DNA of 64,000 bases from an uncultured Mycolicibacterium sp. (GCF_937941905.1 NZ_CALDGS010000079.1:1-64000), one strand, 5' to 3'; positions 15,817 to 24,931 are shown, numbered from the stretch's first letter. Notes: generated from the sequence alone by a model not told the origin. A program made the numbers and translations.

Positions 15817-17130
15817 ATGGCGTGGGATTTCGAAACCGACCCGGATTACCAGCGGTTGCTGGACTGGGCCGACGAGTTCGTCCGCGAGCAGGTCGAACCG
15901 CTGGACCTGGTCTGGCCGCACCTGCAGTTCACCCCGCTGGACGAGACCCGCCGCCGGGTGGTCGATCCGCTCAAGCAGCAGGTGCGCGAAAAAGGGCTGT
16001 GGGCAACCCATCTCGGCCCCGAGCTGGGCGGTCAGGGGCACGGTCAGCTCAAACTCGCGCTGCTCAACGAGATTCTGGGCCGGTCGAACTGGGCGCCGGT
16101 GATCTTCGGCTGCCAGGCTCCCGACACCGGCAACGCCGAGATCATCGCCCACTACGGCACCGACGAGCAGAAGCGGCGCTGGCTGCAACCGTTGCTCGAC
16201 GGCGAGCTGTTCTCCTGCTACTCGATGACCGAACCGCACGCCGGCGCCGACCCCACCCAGTTCCGCACCCGGGCGGTGCGCGACGGCTCAGGACCGGACG
16301 CGGACTGGGTGATCACCGGCCAGAAGTTCTTCTCCTCCAACGCCGCCACCGCCTCGTTCTTCATCGTCATGGCGGTCACCAACCCGGACGTCAGCCCATA
16401 CCAGGGCATGTCGATGTTCCTGGTGCCGGCCGACGCCCCCGGCATCGAGATCGTGCGCAACATCGGGCTCTACGGCGACCGCGAGGGCGGTGGATCGCAC
16501 GCGCTGATCAACTACAACGACGTGCGGGTGGGGCCGGACGCGCTGCTCGGCGGCGAGGGCCAGGCGTTCGTCATCGCCCAGACCCGGTTGGGCGGCGGGC
16601 GCATCCACCACGCCATGCGCACCATCGGGTTGGCCCGCAAGGCGCTGGACATGATGTGCGAACGCGCACTGAGCCGGCACACCCAGGGCAGCCTGCTGGC
16701 CGACAAACAGTTCGTGCAGGGCTACATCGCCGACTCCTACGCCCAGCTGCTGCAGTTCCGGCTGATGGTGCTCTATACCGCGTGGGAGATCGACAAGTAC
16801 AACGACTACAAGAAGGTCCGCAAGGACATCGCCGCGGTCAAGGCGGTGCTGCCGGGGGTGCTGCACGACATCGCCTGGCGGGCGATGCAGGTGCACGGCG
16901 CGCTCGGGGTCACCGACGAGATGCCGTTCATGGCCATGGTCACCGGGGCGGCCGCGCTGGGCCTGGCCGACGGGCCCACCGAGGTGCACAAGACCACCGT
17001 GGCCAAGCAGGTGCTGCGCGACTACCGGGCCGCCGAGGACACCTGGCCGAGCGAGTGGCTGCCGCGCAGGCGGGAGGCCGCCCGGGCCCGGATCGCCGAG
17101 CTGCTCGAGGCCGAGGTGGGCAATCTGTGA
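15817..17130 (+). CDS. ACAD10/11-type acyl-CoA dehydrogenase
   Basis: A 437-residue acyl-CoA dehydrogenase-family protein. It has MTEPHAGADPTQFRTRA in place of the usual GMSEPGAGSD loop and ends with LADGPTEVHKTTVAKQVL near residue 385, the block typical of ACAD10/ACAD11 and LvaC-type proteins. A good ribosome site (CCAGGAGGCC) precedes the ATG. The next gene, overlapping by four bases, is an APH-family kinase. Together they match the two halves of mammalian ACAD10/11, where the kinase phosphorylates a 4-hydroxyacyl-CoA and the dehydrogenase-fold part removes phosphate to give an enoyl-CoA. That role is inferred. Confidence 0.9.
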   Translation: MAWDFETDPDYQRLLDWADEFVREQVEPLDLVWPHLQFTPLDETRRRVVDPLKQQVREKGLWATHLGPELGGQGHGQLKLALLNEILGRSNWAPVIFGCQAPDTGNAEIIAHYGTDEQKRRWLQPLLDGELFSCYSMTEPHAGADPTQFRTRAVRDGSGPDADWVITGQKFFSSNAATASFFIVMAVTNPDVSPYQGMSMFLVPADAPGIEIVRNIGLYGDREGGGSHALINYNDVRVGPDALLGGEGQAFVIAQTRLGGGRIHHAMRTIGLARKALDMMCERALSRHTQGSLLADKQFVQGYIADSYAQLLQFRLMVLYTAWEIDKYNDYKKVRKDIAAVKAVLPGVLHDIAWRAMQVHGALGVTDEMPFMAMVTGAAALGLADGPTEVHKTTVAKQVLRDYRAAEDTWPSEWLPRRREAARARIAELLEAEVGNL

Positions 17131-18152
17131 CCGGCCCCGCCCTCGACACCGCCCGGCTTGCCGCGTGGATGGATACCGCCGGGCTCCCCGGTCGCGGCGA
17201 ACCGCTGACCGCGCAGCTGCTTTCCGGCGGCACCCAGAACGTCATCTACGAGCTGTGCCGCGGCGAGCACCGCTGGGTGCTGCGGATGCCACCGCCGGGT
17301 GCCCCGCCGGACCGGGACCGGGGCATCCTGCGGGAGTGGCGGATCATCGCCGCGCTTCACGGCACCGACGTGCCGCACACCCCGGCGGTGGCGGTGTGCG
17401 CGGACCCCGGTGTGCAGGGCCGGCCGTTCTACCTGATGGGGTTCGTCGACGGCTGGTCGCCGATGACCTCGCGCACGTGGCCGGCCCCGTTCGACACCGA
17501 CCCGGCCGCCCGGCGCGGGCTGGCCTTCCAACTCGCCGAGGGCATCGCGCTGCTGTCGAAGGTGGACTGGCGCGCCCGCGGCCTGGCCGACCTGGGCCGC
17601 CCGGAGGGGTTCCACGACCGCCAGGTGGACCGCTGGACCGAGTTCCACCGCCGCGCCGGCGGCCGGCGCCTCGACGGCATGGACGTGGCCACCGCCTGGC
17701 TGCGCGAGCACCGTCCGCGCGACTACGTCCCGGGCCTGATGCACGGCGACTACCAGTTCGCCAACGTGATGTACCGGCACGGCGCGCCGGCCCGGCTGGC
17801 GGCGATCGTGGACTGGGAGATGGGCACCGTCGGCGACCCGAAGCTGGACCTGGGCTGGATGGTGCTGGGCTGGCCGGACGGCGCCGGGGCCGCCGACTCG
17901 GCGATGAGCTACGTCGACATGCGCGGGATGCCGACCCGGTCGGAGGTGGTGGCGCACTACGCCGAGGTGTCCGGCCGACAGGTCGACGACCTGGACTACT
18001 ACCTGGTGCTGGCCCGCTGGAAGCTCGCGATCGTGCTGGAGCAGGGCTTCCAGCGGGCCGGCGACGACGAGAAACTGCTCGCCTACGGGCCGGTGATCGT
18101 CGCGCTGATGCGCTCGGCGGCCGAGCTCGCCGAGACCACCGACTACCGGTGA
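17127..18152 (+). CDS. APH-family kinase, probable 4-hydroxyacyl-CoA kinase
   Basis: A 341-residue aminoglycoside-phosphotransferase-fold protein. The catalytic loop MHGDYQFANVMY has Asp208, the metal motif IVDWEMG has Asp229, and the N-terminal LSGGTQNVIYEL and WVLRMPPPG segments fit the ATP lobe. GTG at 17127 overlaps the ACAD stop; a longer frame only reads through that gene. The genetic coupling to an ACAD10/11-like gene argues against an antibiotic-resistance role and for phosphorylation of a hydroxyacyl-CoA, as in LvaA of the levulinate pathway. It converges on the gene ending at 18169. Confidence 0.85.
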   Translation: MTGPALDTARLAAWMDTAGLPGRGEPLTAQLLSGGTQNVIYELCRGEHRWVLRMPPPGAPPDRDRGILREWRIIAALHGTDVPHTPAVAVCADPGVQGRPFYLMGFVDGWSPMTSRTWPAPFDTDPAARRGLAFQLAEGIALLSKVDWRARGLADLGRPEGFHDRQVDRWTEFHRRAGGRRLDGMDVATAWLREHRPRDYVPGLMHGDYQFANVMYRHGAPARLAAIVDWEMGTVGDPKLDLGWMVLGWPDGAGAADSAMSYVDMRGMPTRSEVVAHYAEVSGRQVDDLDYYLVLARWKLAIVLEQGFQRAGDDEKLLAYGPVIVALMRSAAELAETTDYR

Positions 18153-18168
18153 CGCACGCGGTGCCGGC

Positions 18169-18672
18169 TCAGCCGGCCGGGACGAGGTCGGCGGCCACCG
18201 GCGGGCACAGCATGGCGCCGCACCGGAACGTCTCGGTGTCGCCGACCGGCCCGGCCCCGGCCCGTACCGCGGCCAGCGCCTGCGCCTTGAACGCCCGCGC
18301 CGCCGCGCTGAGCTGGTGCTGCACGGCGGTGCCGTCGGCGAGTTCGGCCGGCCAGTCCCCACCCCAGAGGGTCACCTCGGTGCGCCCGTGCTGCACCGCC
18401 ATTCGCACCCCGGCGCGGACCCGCGGGTCGCGGTCGTAGAGGTCGGCGGCCACCGCGACGGTCTGCGGCGCCGGCCGCTCCCGCCAGGACCGCACCACGT
18501 CCTCGAACCGCAGCGCGTTCACGCCGAGGATCTGCAGCGGGCGGATGTCGGCGTCGCCGTAGGTGAGCACCGTGACGTCCCAGCCCGCCATCGCGCGGTC
18601 CACCAGCCAGCCGCCGGCGTGCCGCACCACGTCGACGACGTCAGGTGCCACCACGTCGAGCCGGTATCTCAT
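18169..18672 (-). CDS. Conserved protein of unknown function
   Basis: A 167-residue protein starting MRYRLDVVAPDVVDVVRHAGGW. I do not recognise a family. The N-terminal part looks like an alpha/beta fold (AGWDVTVLTYGDADIRPLQILG), the rest is helical and Ala-rich (VQHQLSAAARAFKAQALAAV). No membrane or signal segment. Its ATG overlaps the stop of the TetR gene, so regulator and this protein are made together; a ligand-handling or accessory role is possible but unproven. Confidence 0.72.
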   Translation of the reverse strand: MRYRLDVVAPDVVDVVRHAGGWLVDRAMAGWDVTVLTYGDADIRPLQILGVNALRFEDVVRSWRERPAPQTVAVAADLYDRDPRVRAGVRMAVQHGRTEVTLWGGDWPAELADGTAVQHQLSAAARAFKAQALAAVRAGAGPVGDTETFRCGAMLCPPVAADLVPAG

Positions 18673-19310
18673 GTCGGGTTCCGGGGCGCGAACTCGCGCG
18701 CCAGCATCTCGGCGTACCCCTTGAACACCTCGGCCAGCGGTATCGAAGGGTCCAGCAACCATGACGTCTCCATTCCGTTGATGAAGGCGAGGATCTCCAC
18801 GGCCTTGACGGCCGGGTCGATGTCGCGGCGGTAGCGGCCGGATTCCTGGCCGCGGCGAATGATGTCGGCGACGATCTCGGTGGCGGCCCGTTGCCGGGCC
18901 AGCATCCGGTCGTGCAGGGGTGCGTCGGGCAGGATGTTCTCCGCCAGCAGCACGGTGAAGGTGCCGACGAGTTCCGGTGCCCGGTCGAAGCGTTCGGCCA
19001 CCCGGACGATCTCGGCGATGAGATCCCCGGACAGGTCGGCGTGGGCGTTGTCGTCGGCGTCGCGGGCGTCGAGCACCGCGTTGAGCAGGGCCTCCTTCGA
19101 CTCGAAGTGGTGCAACAGGCCGGCCGGGGTCAGTCCCGCCTCCCTGGCGATCTGGGCCAGCGAGGTGTTGCGCCAACCGTTGCGCACCAGCAGTCGCTCG
19201 GCCACCCCGAGAATGCGCTGGCGGCGGTCCTCCCCCTTGGCCAGCAGGGTCTCGTACGGCCTGCGGGTGCCGGAGTCGCCGACGGTCGACGGCGGTCCGG
19301 GTCCGGTCAC
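18669..19310 (-). CDS. TetR family transcriptional regulator
   Basis: A 213-residue TetR regulator. The N-terminal helix-turn-helix is clear: ILGVAERLLVRNG, then TSLAQIAREAGLTPAGLLHHFESKEALL. The GTG at 19310 is preferred because GAAGGGG lies at the right distance; the longer frame to 19346 would run into an operator-like palindrome. The C-terminal domain (FTVLLAENILPDAPLHDRML) would bind an unknown ligand. It lies just downstream of the 19416-26339 operon on the same strand and has its own operator at 19332. Confidence 0.9.
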   Translation of the reverse strand: MTGPGPPSTVGDSGTRRPYETLLAKGEDRRQRILGVAERLLVRNGWRNTSLAQIAREAGLTPAGLLHHFESKEALLNAVLDARDADDNAHADLSGDLIAEIVRVAERFDRAPELVGTFTVLLAENILPDAPLHDRMLARQRAATEIVADIIRRGQESGRYRRDIDPAVKAVEILAFINGMETSWLLDPSIPLAEVFKGYAEMLAREFAPRNPT

Positions 19311-19331
19311 GGAAACCCCTTCGGTAAACCA

Positions 19332-19353
19332 ACCTATTGAACACACAGTAGGT
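19332..19353. promoter_or_regulatory. Probable TetR autoregulatory operator
   Basis: A 22-base imperfect palindrome with arms ACCTAtTG and CAgTAGGT around six bases, placed 22 bases upstream of the TetR GTG start. Position and symmetry fit self-repression by the TetR at 18669-19310. No second copy was noticed elsewhere in the window. Confidence 0.55.
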
Positions 19354-19415
19354 CAGTTCACCCCGATGTGGCAAGGGTCACATCGGGGATGATTTCAGAT
19401 CCGGGTCACACCCGG

Positions 19416-20564
19416 TCACAGACCGAGCGATTTGGCGATGATCACCTTCATCACCTCGCTGGTGCCGGCGTAGATGCGCGCCACCCGGGCGTCGGTGTAC
19501 AGCCGCGCGATGGGGAACTCCATCATGTAGCCGTAGCCGCCGAACAGCTGCAGGCAGCGGTCCACCACCCGGCCCTGCATCTCGGTGCAGAACAGCTTGA
19601 CCCGGGCGGCGTCGGCGCCGGAGAGTTGCCCGTCGACGAGGTCGGCCACCGCCCGGTCCAGCATGGCCTGGGCGGCCTCCACCTCGGCCGAGCAGGCGGC
19701 CAGCTCGAACTTGGTGTTCTGGAACGAGGCCACCGGGGTGCCGAACGCCTTGCGGTTCCGCACGTACTCGATGGTGGTGTCGACCGCGGCGCGGGCCTGC
19801 GCCACCGAGCCGACCGCCACCGTGATGCGTTCCTGGGCCAGGTTGTGGCCGAGGTAGGTGAAGGCCTCGCCCTCCTCCCCCAGCCGGTTGGCCACCGGTA
19901 CCCGCACGTCGGTGAAGCTCAGCTCGGCGGTGTCCTGCACCTTGCAGCCCATCTTCTCCAGCTCGCGGCCGCGGGTGAACCCGGGCATCCCGTCCTCGAC
20001 GACCAGCAGGGTCAGCCCGCGGCGCCGGTTGTCCGGATCGGTCGAGGTCCGGGCCACCACGACCACCAGATCGGCCTGGATGCCGCCGGTGATGAAGGTC
20101 TTGGCCCCGTTGAGGATGTAGTGGTCGCCGTCGCGGACCGCGGTGGTGCGGATGCCGGCCAGGTCGCTGCCGGTGCCGGGCTCGGTCATCGCGATCGCGG
20201 TGAGCAGCCGGCCCGACGCCAGCCCGGGGAACCAGCGGGCCCGCTGGTCGGCGTCGGCGTAGTGCAGGAAGTAGGGCAGGATCACGTCGAGCTGGGTGCG
20301 CACCGTCGACAGGGTGACCAGGGCGCGGGCCGCCTCCTCCTGCAGCACGACGTTGTAGCGGTAGTCGACGACGCCGGCGCCGCCGTATTCCTCGGGGATC
20401 GCCATGCCGAGCATGCCGAGCTCCCCCATCCGCTCGAACGCCGCCCGCGGCATCCGGCCGGCCTTCTCCCAGGCCGGGTAGTTCGGCACGACCTCCTGCT
20501 CGATGAAGTCGCGGGCGAGTTGCCGGAACGCCTCGTGGTCGGCGGTGAACAGCTCCCGTCGCAC
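19416..20564 (-). CDS. Acyl-CoA dehydrogenase (FadE)
   Basis: A 382-residue acyl-CoA dehydrogenase starting with GTG (MRRELFTADHEAFRQL). It has AMTEPGTGSDLAGIRTTA for FAD/substrate binding, the GTPVASFQNTKFELA helix and a C-terminal RIYAGTSEVMKVIIAKSL. Ala replaces the Glu of the canonical YEGT motif, so the base may be the alternative Glu used by long-chain and isovaleryl enzymes. It is the last gene of the minus-strand operon that begins at 26339. Works on an unidentified acyl-CoA. Confidence 0.92.
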   Translation of the reverse strand: MRRELFTADHEAFRQLARDFIEQEVVPNYPAWEKAGRMPRAAFERMGELGMLGMAIPEEYGGAGVVDYRYNVVLQEEAARALVTLSTVRTQLDVILPYFLHYADADQRARWFPGLASGRLLTAIAMTEPGTGSDLAGIRTTAVRDGDHYILNGAKTFITGGIQADLVVVVARTSTDPDNRRRGLTLLVVEDGMPGFTRGRELEKMGCKVQDTAELSFTDVRVPVANRLGEEGEAFTYLGHNLAQERITVAVGSVAQARAAVDTTIEYVRNRKAFGTPVASFQNTKFELAACSAEVEAAQAMLDRAVADLVDGQLSGADAARVKLFCTEMQGRVVDRCLQLFGGYGYMMEFPIARLYTDARVARIYAGTSEVMKVIIAKSLGL

Positions 20565-20586
20565 CGTGCCCCCCTTCGGTCGCGGG

Positions 20587-21738
20587 CTAGGCGACCAGTT
20601 CGACGACGGTGGCGTTGGCCGTGCCGCCGCCCTCGCACATGGTCTGCAGCCCGTATCGAATTCCGTTGGCGCGCATGTGATGGATCATCCGGGTCATCAG
20701 CACCGCGCCGGACGCGCCGAGTGGGTGGCCCAGCGCGATGGCCCCGCCCAGCGGGTTGAGCCGGTCCGGGTCCGCGCCCGTCTCGGCCAACCAGGCCAGC
20801 GGGACCGGCGCGAACGCCTCGTTGACCTCGAACACCCCGATGTCGTCGATGCCCAGCCCGGCCTTGTGCAGCACCTTCTCCGTGGCCGGGATCGGGCCGG
20901 TGAGCATCAGCACCGGGTCGGCGCCGGTGACCGCACCGGCGCGGTAGGCCACGAGGGGTTCCAGACCCAGCCGCAGCGCGTGTTCGGCGGTGGTCACCAG
21001 CAGCGCGGCCGCGCCGTCGGAGATCTGCGAGGAGTTGCCGGCGTGGATCACCCCGTCCTCGACGAAGGCGGGTTTGAGGCCGGCCAGCTTCGCCACGCTG
21101 GTGCCGCGCCGCACCCCCTCGTCGGCGACCACCGGCGGGGTGTCCCCCGGGCCGAACACCGGCACGATCTGGTCGGTGAACGCGCCGGCATCCTGTGCGG
21201 CGGCGGCCAGTTCGTGGGAGCGCACCGAGTACTCGTCGAGCCGGGTGCGCGAGAGGTTCCACTTCTTGGCGATGAGCTCGGCCGAGATGCCCTGGTTGAA
21301 CGAGAAGTCGTCGTAGCGCTCGAGCACCTTCGGACCGTAGGGCATGCCGGTGGCCCGCGCCGCCCCCAGCGGCACCCGGCTCATCACCTCCACCCCACCG
21401 GCGACCACCACGTCGTACTGGCCGGACATCACCGCGTGCACCGCGAAATCCAGTGCCTGCTGGCTGGATCCGCAGGCCCGGTTGACGGTGGTGCCCGGGA
21501 TCGTCTCCGGCCAGCCGGCTGCGAGCACCGCGTACCGGCCGATGTTGCTGGACTGGTCGCCGACCTGCGACACGCAGCCCCAGATCACGTCGCCGATGAG
21601 CTCGGGATCGATGCCGGCCCGCTGCACCAGCTCGTTGAGCACCACCGCGGACAGGTCCGCGGCGTGCCAGTCCGACAGCGCGCCGTTGCGTTTGCCGACC
21701 GGGGTGCGCACCGCCTCGACGATGACCGCCTCACGCAT
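20587..21738 (-). CDS. Thiolase (acetyl-CoA acyltransferase)
   Basis: A 383-residue thiolase with all catalytic elements: nucleophile Cys in NRACGSSQQALDFA, His in ALGHPLGASGAVL, and the second Cys in TMCEGGGTANATV, where Glu replaces the usual Ile/Gly after Cys. It would split a 3-ketoacyl-CoA with CoA to release acetyl- or propionyl-CoA. Located between a CoA-transferase and a FadE gene in the 19416-26339 operon, with 22- and 29-base gaps. Confidence 0.94.
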   Translation of the reverse strand: MREAVIVEAVRTPVGKRNGALSDWHAADLSAVVLNELVQRAGIDPELIGDVIWGCVSQVGDQSSNIGRYAVLAAGWPETIPGTTVNRACGSSQQALDFAVHAVMSGQYDVVVAGGVEVMSRVPLGAARATGMPYGPKVLERYDDFSFNQGISAELIAKKWNLSRTRLDEYSVRSHELAAAAQDAGAFTDQIVPVFGPGDTPPVVADEGVRRGTSVAKLAGLKPAFVEDGVIHAGNSSQISDGAAALLVTTAEHALRLGLEPLVAYRAGAVTGADPVLMLTGPIPATEKVLHKAGLGIDDIGVFEVNEAFAPVPLAWLAETGADPDRLNPLGGAIALGHPLGASGAVLMTRMIHHMRANGIRYGLQTMCEGGGTANATVVELVA

Positions 21739-21767
21739 CTCGTCTCGCTTTCTCGTCCGTCCGCCCG

Positions 21768-22973
21768 CTATCCGATCACGCCCCGCTCACGCAGCGCCGC
21801 GATCTCCCCGGCACCGTAGCCGAGCTCGCCGAGCACCGTGTCGGTGTGCTCGCCGAGCCCGGGGACCGGGCCCATCGGCGGGTCGAAGCCCTCGATCACC
21901 GGTGGCGGCAACAGCGCCGGGATCGGCCCCTTGGGGGTGTCGATCTCCCGCCACCGGTTGCGCGCCCGCAGGTGCGGGTGCGCGATCACCTCGCTCGGGG
22001 TGTTGTACCGGGCGTTACCGATCCCGGCGGCGTCGGCGACGCGCTGGATCTCGTCGAGATCGCGTTCGGCGCACCACATCCGGATGGCCTCGTCGAGCTC
22101 GTCGCGGTGTGCGACGCGGTCGGCGTTGGTGGCGTAGCGGGGGTTGGCGGCCAGGTCGGGCCGGTTCAGGATGTCGCGGGCCAGCCGCTGCCACTCGGCG
22201 TCGTTGGTGGTGCCCAGCACCACGGTGCGGCCGTCGCGGGTGGGATAGGCCCCGTACGGCGACACCGCCGGCGAGCTCATGCCGAGCGGTTGCTGGTCGA
22301 CACCGCTGTGCCGGGTGTAGTTGAGCTGGTAGCCCATGAGTTCGGCGGCGGTGTCGAACAGGCTGACCCGCACGGAGCCGCCGGTGGTGCGGCCGCGGTC
22401 GCACAGCAGCGCCAGGATCGACAGCGCGGCGTACAGGCCGCTGCACACGTCGGCCACCGGCGGGCCCGGCTTGGCCGGCTCGCCGGGCCGGCCGGTCACC
22501 GCGCACACCCCGGACTCGGCCTGGATGAGCAGGTCGTAGGCGCGTTTGTGGGACAGCGGCCCGCCCGGGCCGTACCCGTCGATCTCCACCGCGATCAACC
22601 CCGGGTGCCGCTCGGCGAGGTCGTCGGCGGCGATGCCGAGCCGTTCGGTGGCGCCGGGGGCCAGATTGGACACCAGCACGTCGGCGCGGTCGAGCAGTCG
22701 GTGCAGGATGTCGCGCCCGGCCTCGCATTTCAGGTCGACGGTGACCGATTCCTTGCCCCGGTTGACCCAGACGAAGTGGGCCGCGAGCCCGCCGGGGCCG
22801 TTGACGACATCGTCGTAGTGCCGGGCGAAGTCACCGCCTCGGGGGTTCTCCACCTTGATGACGCGGGCGCCGAAGTCGGCCAGGGTGCGGGTGCACATCG
22901 GGGCCGACACCGCCTGTTCCAGGGCGATCACCGTGATCCCGGCCAGCGGTGCCGATTGCCCGGACTGCATCAC
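21768..22973 (-). CDS. CaiB/BaiF-type CoA-transferase (family III)
   Basis: A 401-residue family III CoA-transferase. The N-terminal LAGITVIALEQAVSAP and the catalytic-Asp segment AYDLLIQAESG are intact, followed by GVCAVTGRPGEPAKPGPP. It would activate a free acid intermediate by moving CoA from a donor thioester. Its ATG overlaps the stop of the SDR upstream (four bases). In contrast to the double-domain transferase at 38049, this one keeps the nucleophilic Asp. Confidence 0.92.
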   Translation of the reverse strand: MMQSGQSAPLAGITVIALEQAVSAPMCTRTLADFGARVIKVENPRGGDFARHYDDVVNGPGGLAAHFVWVNRGKESVTVDLKCEAGRDILHRLLDRADVLVSNLAPGATERLGIAADDLAERHPGLIAVEIDGYGPGGPLSHKRAYDLLIQAESGVCAVTGRPGEPAKPGPPVADVCSGLYAALSILALLCDRGRTTGGSVRVSLFDTAAELMGYQLNYTRHSGVDQQPLGMSSPAVSPYGAYPTRDGRTVVLGTTNDAEWQRLARDILNRPDLAANPRYATNADRVAHRDELDEAIRMWCAERDLDEIQRVADAAGIGNARYNTPSEVIAHPHLRARNRWREIDTPKGPIPALLPPPVIEGFDPPMGPVPGLGEHTDTVLGELGYGAGEIAALRERGVIG

Positions 22974-23728
22974 ATCACCATACCGCCGTCGACCGGCAGC
23001 ACCTGGCCCGTGACGTAGGAGGCCGCGTCGGAGGCCAGGAACACGAACGCGCCCGCGATCTCCTCCGGTTCGGCCCAGCGCCGCATGGGGATTCGGTTCA
23101 TCATGTTGGCCGCGAACTTCTCGTTGGTGCGGATGGTCTCGGTCATCCGGGTGGCCGCCAGCGGTGCCAGCGCGTTCACGCAGATGTTGCTGCGGGCCAG
23201 TTCCCGGGCCAGCGACTTGGTGATGCCGATGATGCCGGCCTTGGCCGCCGAGTAGTTGACCTGCCCGAGGGTGCCGGTGATGCCGGCCGAGGAGGTGACG
23301 TTGATGATCCGGCCGGTGCCGTCGGTCGGCAGGTGCGGCAGCGCGGCCTGCGAGCAGTGGAAGGTACCCATCACGTGCACGTCGAGCAGGCGGCGGAAGC
23401 TGTCCGCGGCGATGTCGCCGAACATCGCCGGGGCGGTGATGCCGGCGTTGTTGACCAGGATGTGCAGCGTGCCGCCGGCCAGCCCGGCGGCCCGGGCCAC
23501 GGCGGCCTCGACCGAGGCCCGGTCGGTGACGTCCAGTCCGGCGCTCGCGGCGGTCGCCCCGGCGGCGTTGATCCGGTCGGCCACCCGCGCCGCGCCGTCG
23601 GCGTCGAGGTCGGCGACCAGCACCGCCGCCCCGGCCGCCGCCAGCGCCTCGGCGACCGCCGACCCGATGCCGCCGGCCGCGCCGGTCACCATGGCCGATC
23701 GGCCGGTCAGGTCGAAATACGTTCTCAT
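22970..23728 (-). CDS. SDR oxidoreductase (FabG-like 3-hydroxyacyl-CoA dehydrogenase type)
   Basis: A 252-residue classical short-chain dehydrogenase. TGAAGGIG binds the cofactor, NNAG is kept, and the catalytic Ser lies in VTSSAG and Tyr/Lys in YSAAK. The C-terminal GQVLPVDGG is typical. Asp in VADLDADG suggests NAD preference. In this operon (FadE, CoA-transferase, thiolase) it most likely oxidises a 3-hydroxyacyl-CoA. Overlaps the CoA-transferase gene. Confidence 0.9.
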   Translation of the reverse strand: MRTYFDLTGRSAMVTGAAGGIGSAVAEALAAAGAAVLVADLDADGAARVADRINAAGATAASAGLDVTDRASVEAAVARAAGLAGGTLHILVNNAGITAPAMFGDIAADSFRRLLDVHVMGTFHCSQAALPHLPTDGTGRIINVTSSAGITGTLGQVNYSAAKAGIIGITKSLARELARSNICVNALAPLAATRMTETIRTNEKFAANMMNRIPMRRWAEPEEIAGAFVFLASDAASYVTGQVLPVDGGMVM

Positions 23729-23752
23729 GAGCTCCCTTTCAGTTGCCCCGGC

Positions 23753-24931
23753 TCAATAGCTCCGCGGCAGGCCGAGCACGTGTGAGCCGAGGAAGTTCAG
23801 CACCATCTCCTGGCTGACCGGGGCGATCCGCATCAACCGGGCCTCCCGGAAGAACCGGGCCACGTGGTACTCCTCGGCGTAGCCCATGCCGCCGTGGGTC
23901 TGCAGGGCGCGGTCGGCGGCGTCGAAGGCCGCGTCGGCACACAGGTATTTCGCGGTGTTTGCCTCCCGGCCGCACGGCAGGCCGTTGTCGTAGAGCCAGG
24001 TGGCCTTGCGCAGCATGAGTTCGGCGGCGTCGAGCCGGGCCAACGAGTCGGCGAGCGGGAACTGGATGCCCTGGTTCATGCCGATCGGCCGGTCGAAGAC
24101 GTGCCGTTCGTTGGCGTAACGCACGGCCCGGTCCAGGGCGGCCCGGCCGATGCCGAGCGCCTCGGCGGCGATGAGCATCCGCTCCGGGTTGAGCCCGTGC
24201 AGGATGTAGGTGAAGCCCTTGCCCTCCTCGCCGACGCGGTCCTCGACCGGCACCCGCAGGTTGTCGATGAACAGCTCGTTGGAACTGACCGCGTTGCGCC
24301 CCATCTTCCGGATCGGCCGGATGTCGACGTGCTCGCGGTCGAGGTCGGTCAAGAACAGCGTCATCCCGTCGGTCTTCTTCTCCACCTCCTCGTAGGGGGT
24401 GGTGCGGGTGAGCAGCAGGATCTTCTCCGACTCCAGTGCCTTGGAGATCCACACCTTGCGCCCGTTGACGATGTAGTGGTCGCCGTCGCGACGGGCGAAG
24501 GTGGTGATGCGCGAGGTGTCCAGGCCGGCACCGGGCTCGGTGACGCCGAAGCAGACGTGCAGGTCGCCGGTGACGATGCGGGGCAGGGTCCGCCGCTTGA
24601 GTTCCTCGGAGCCGAAGACGACGACCGGCTGCATGCCGAAGATCGACATGTGGATCGCGCTGGCGGCGTTCATGCCGCCGCCGGAACGGGCCACCTCCTC
24701 GGCCAGCAGGGTGGCCTCGGTGATGCCCAGGCCGTACCCGCCGTACTCGGTGGGGATGGTCATCCCGAGCCAGCCGCCCTCGGCGACGGCCTTGTAGAAC
24801 TCGCCGGGGAACTCGTGGTTGGCGTCCTTGTCCAGCCAGTACTGGTCGTCGAACCTGGCAGCGAGTTCGGCCACCGAGGTGCGGATGAGTTTCTGGTCCT
24901 CGGTCAGCTCGAAGTTCATCCCACCCGACAC
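23753..24931 (-). CDS. Acyl-CoA dehydrogenase (FadE)
   Basis: A 392-residue acyl-CoA dehydrogenase. Start set to GTG at 24931 because GAGGAGG is six bases upstream; ATG at 24919 (MNFELTEDQKLIRTS) is the alternative and a longer frame begins at 24976. The FAD/substrate motif GVTEPGAGLDTSRITT is present. The C-terminal block reads MRIAPVSQEMVLNFLGS rather than IYEGTSEIQ, an unusual change at the catalytic-Glu region. It follows the amidohydrolase at 25044 after 112 bases containing a hairpin. Confidence 0.9.
   Translation of the reverse strand: MSGGMNFELTEDQKLIRTSVAELAARFDDQYWLDKDANHEFPGEFYKAVAEGGWLGMTIPTEYGGYGLGITEATLLAEEVARSGGGMNAASAIHMSIFGMQPVVVFGSEELKRRTLPRIVTGDLHVCFGVTEPGAGLDTSRITTFARRDGDHYIVNGRKVWISKALESEKILLLTRTTPYEEVEKKTDGMTLFLTDLDREHVDIRPIRKMGRNAVSSNELFIDNLRVPVEDRVGEEGKGFTYILHGLNPERMLIAAEALGIGRAALDRAVRYANERHVFDRPIGMNQGIQFPLADSLARLDAAELMLRKATWLYDNGLPCGREANTAKYLCADAAFDAADRALQTHGGMGYAEEYHVARFFREARLMRIAPVSQEMVLNFLGSHVLGLPRSY

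Noticed and set aside
17127..18152. Aminoglycoside resistance gene
   Set aside because: The APH fold is shared, but translational coupling to an ACAD10/11-type gene points to metabolic kinase activity.
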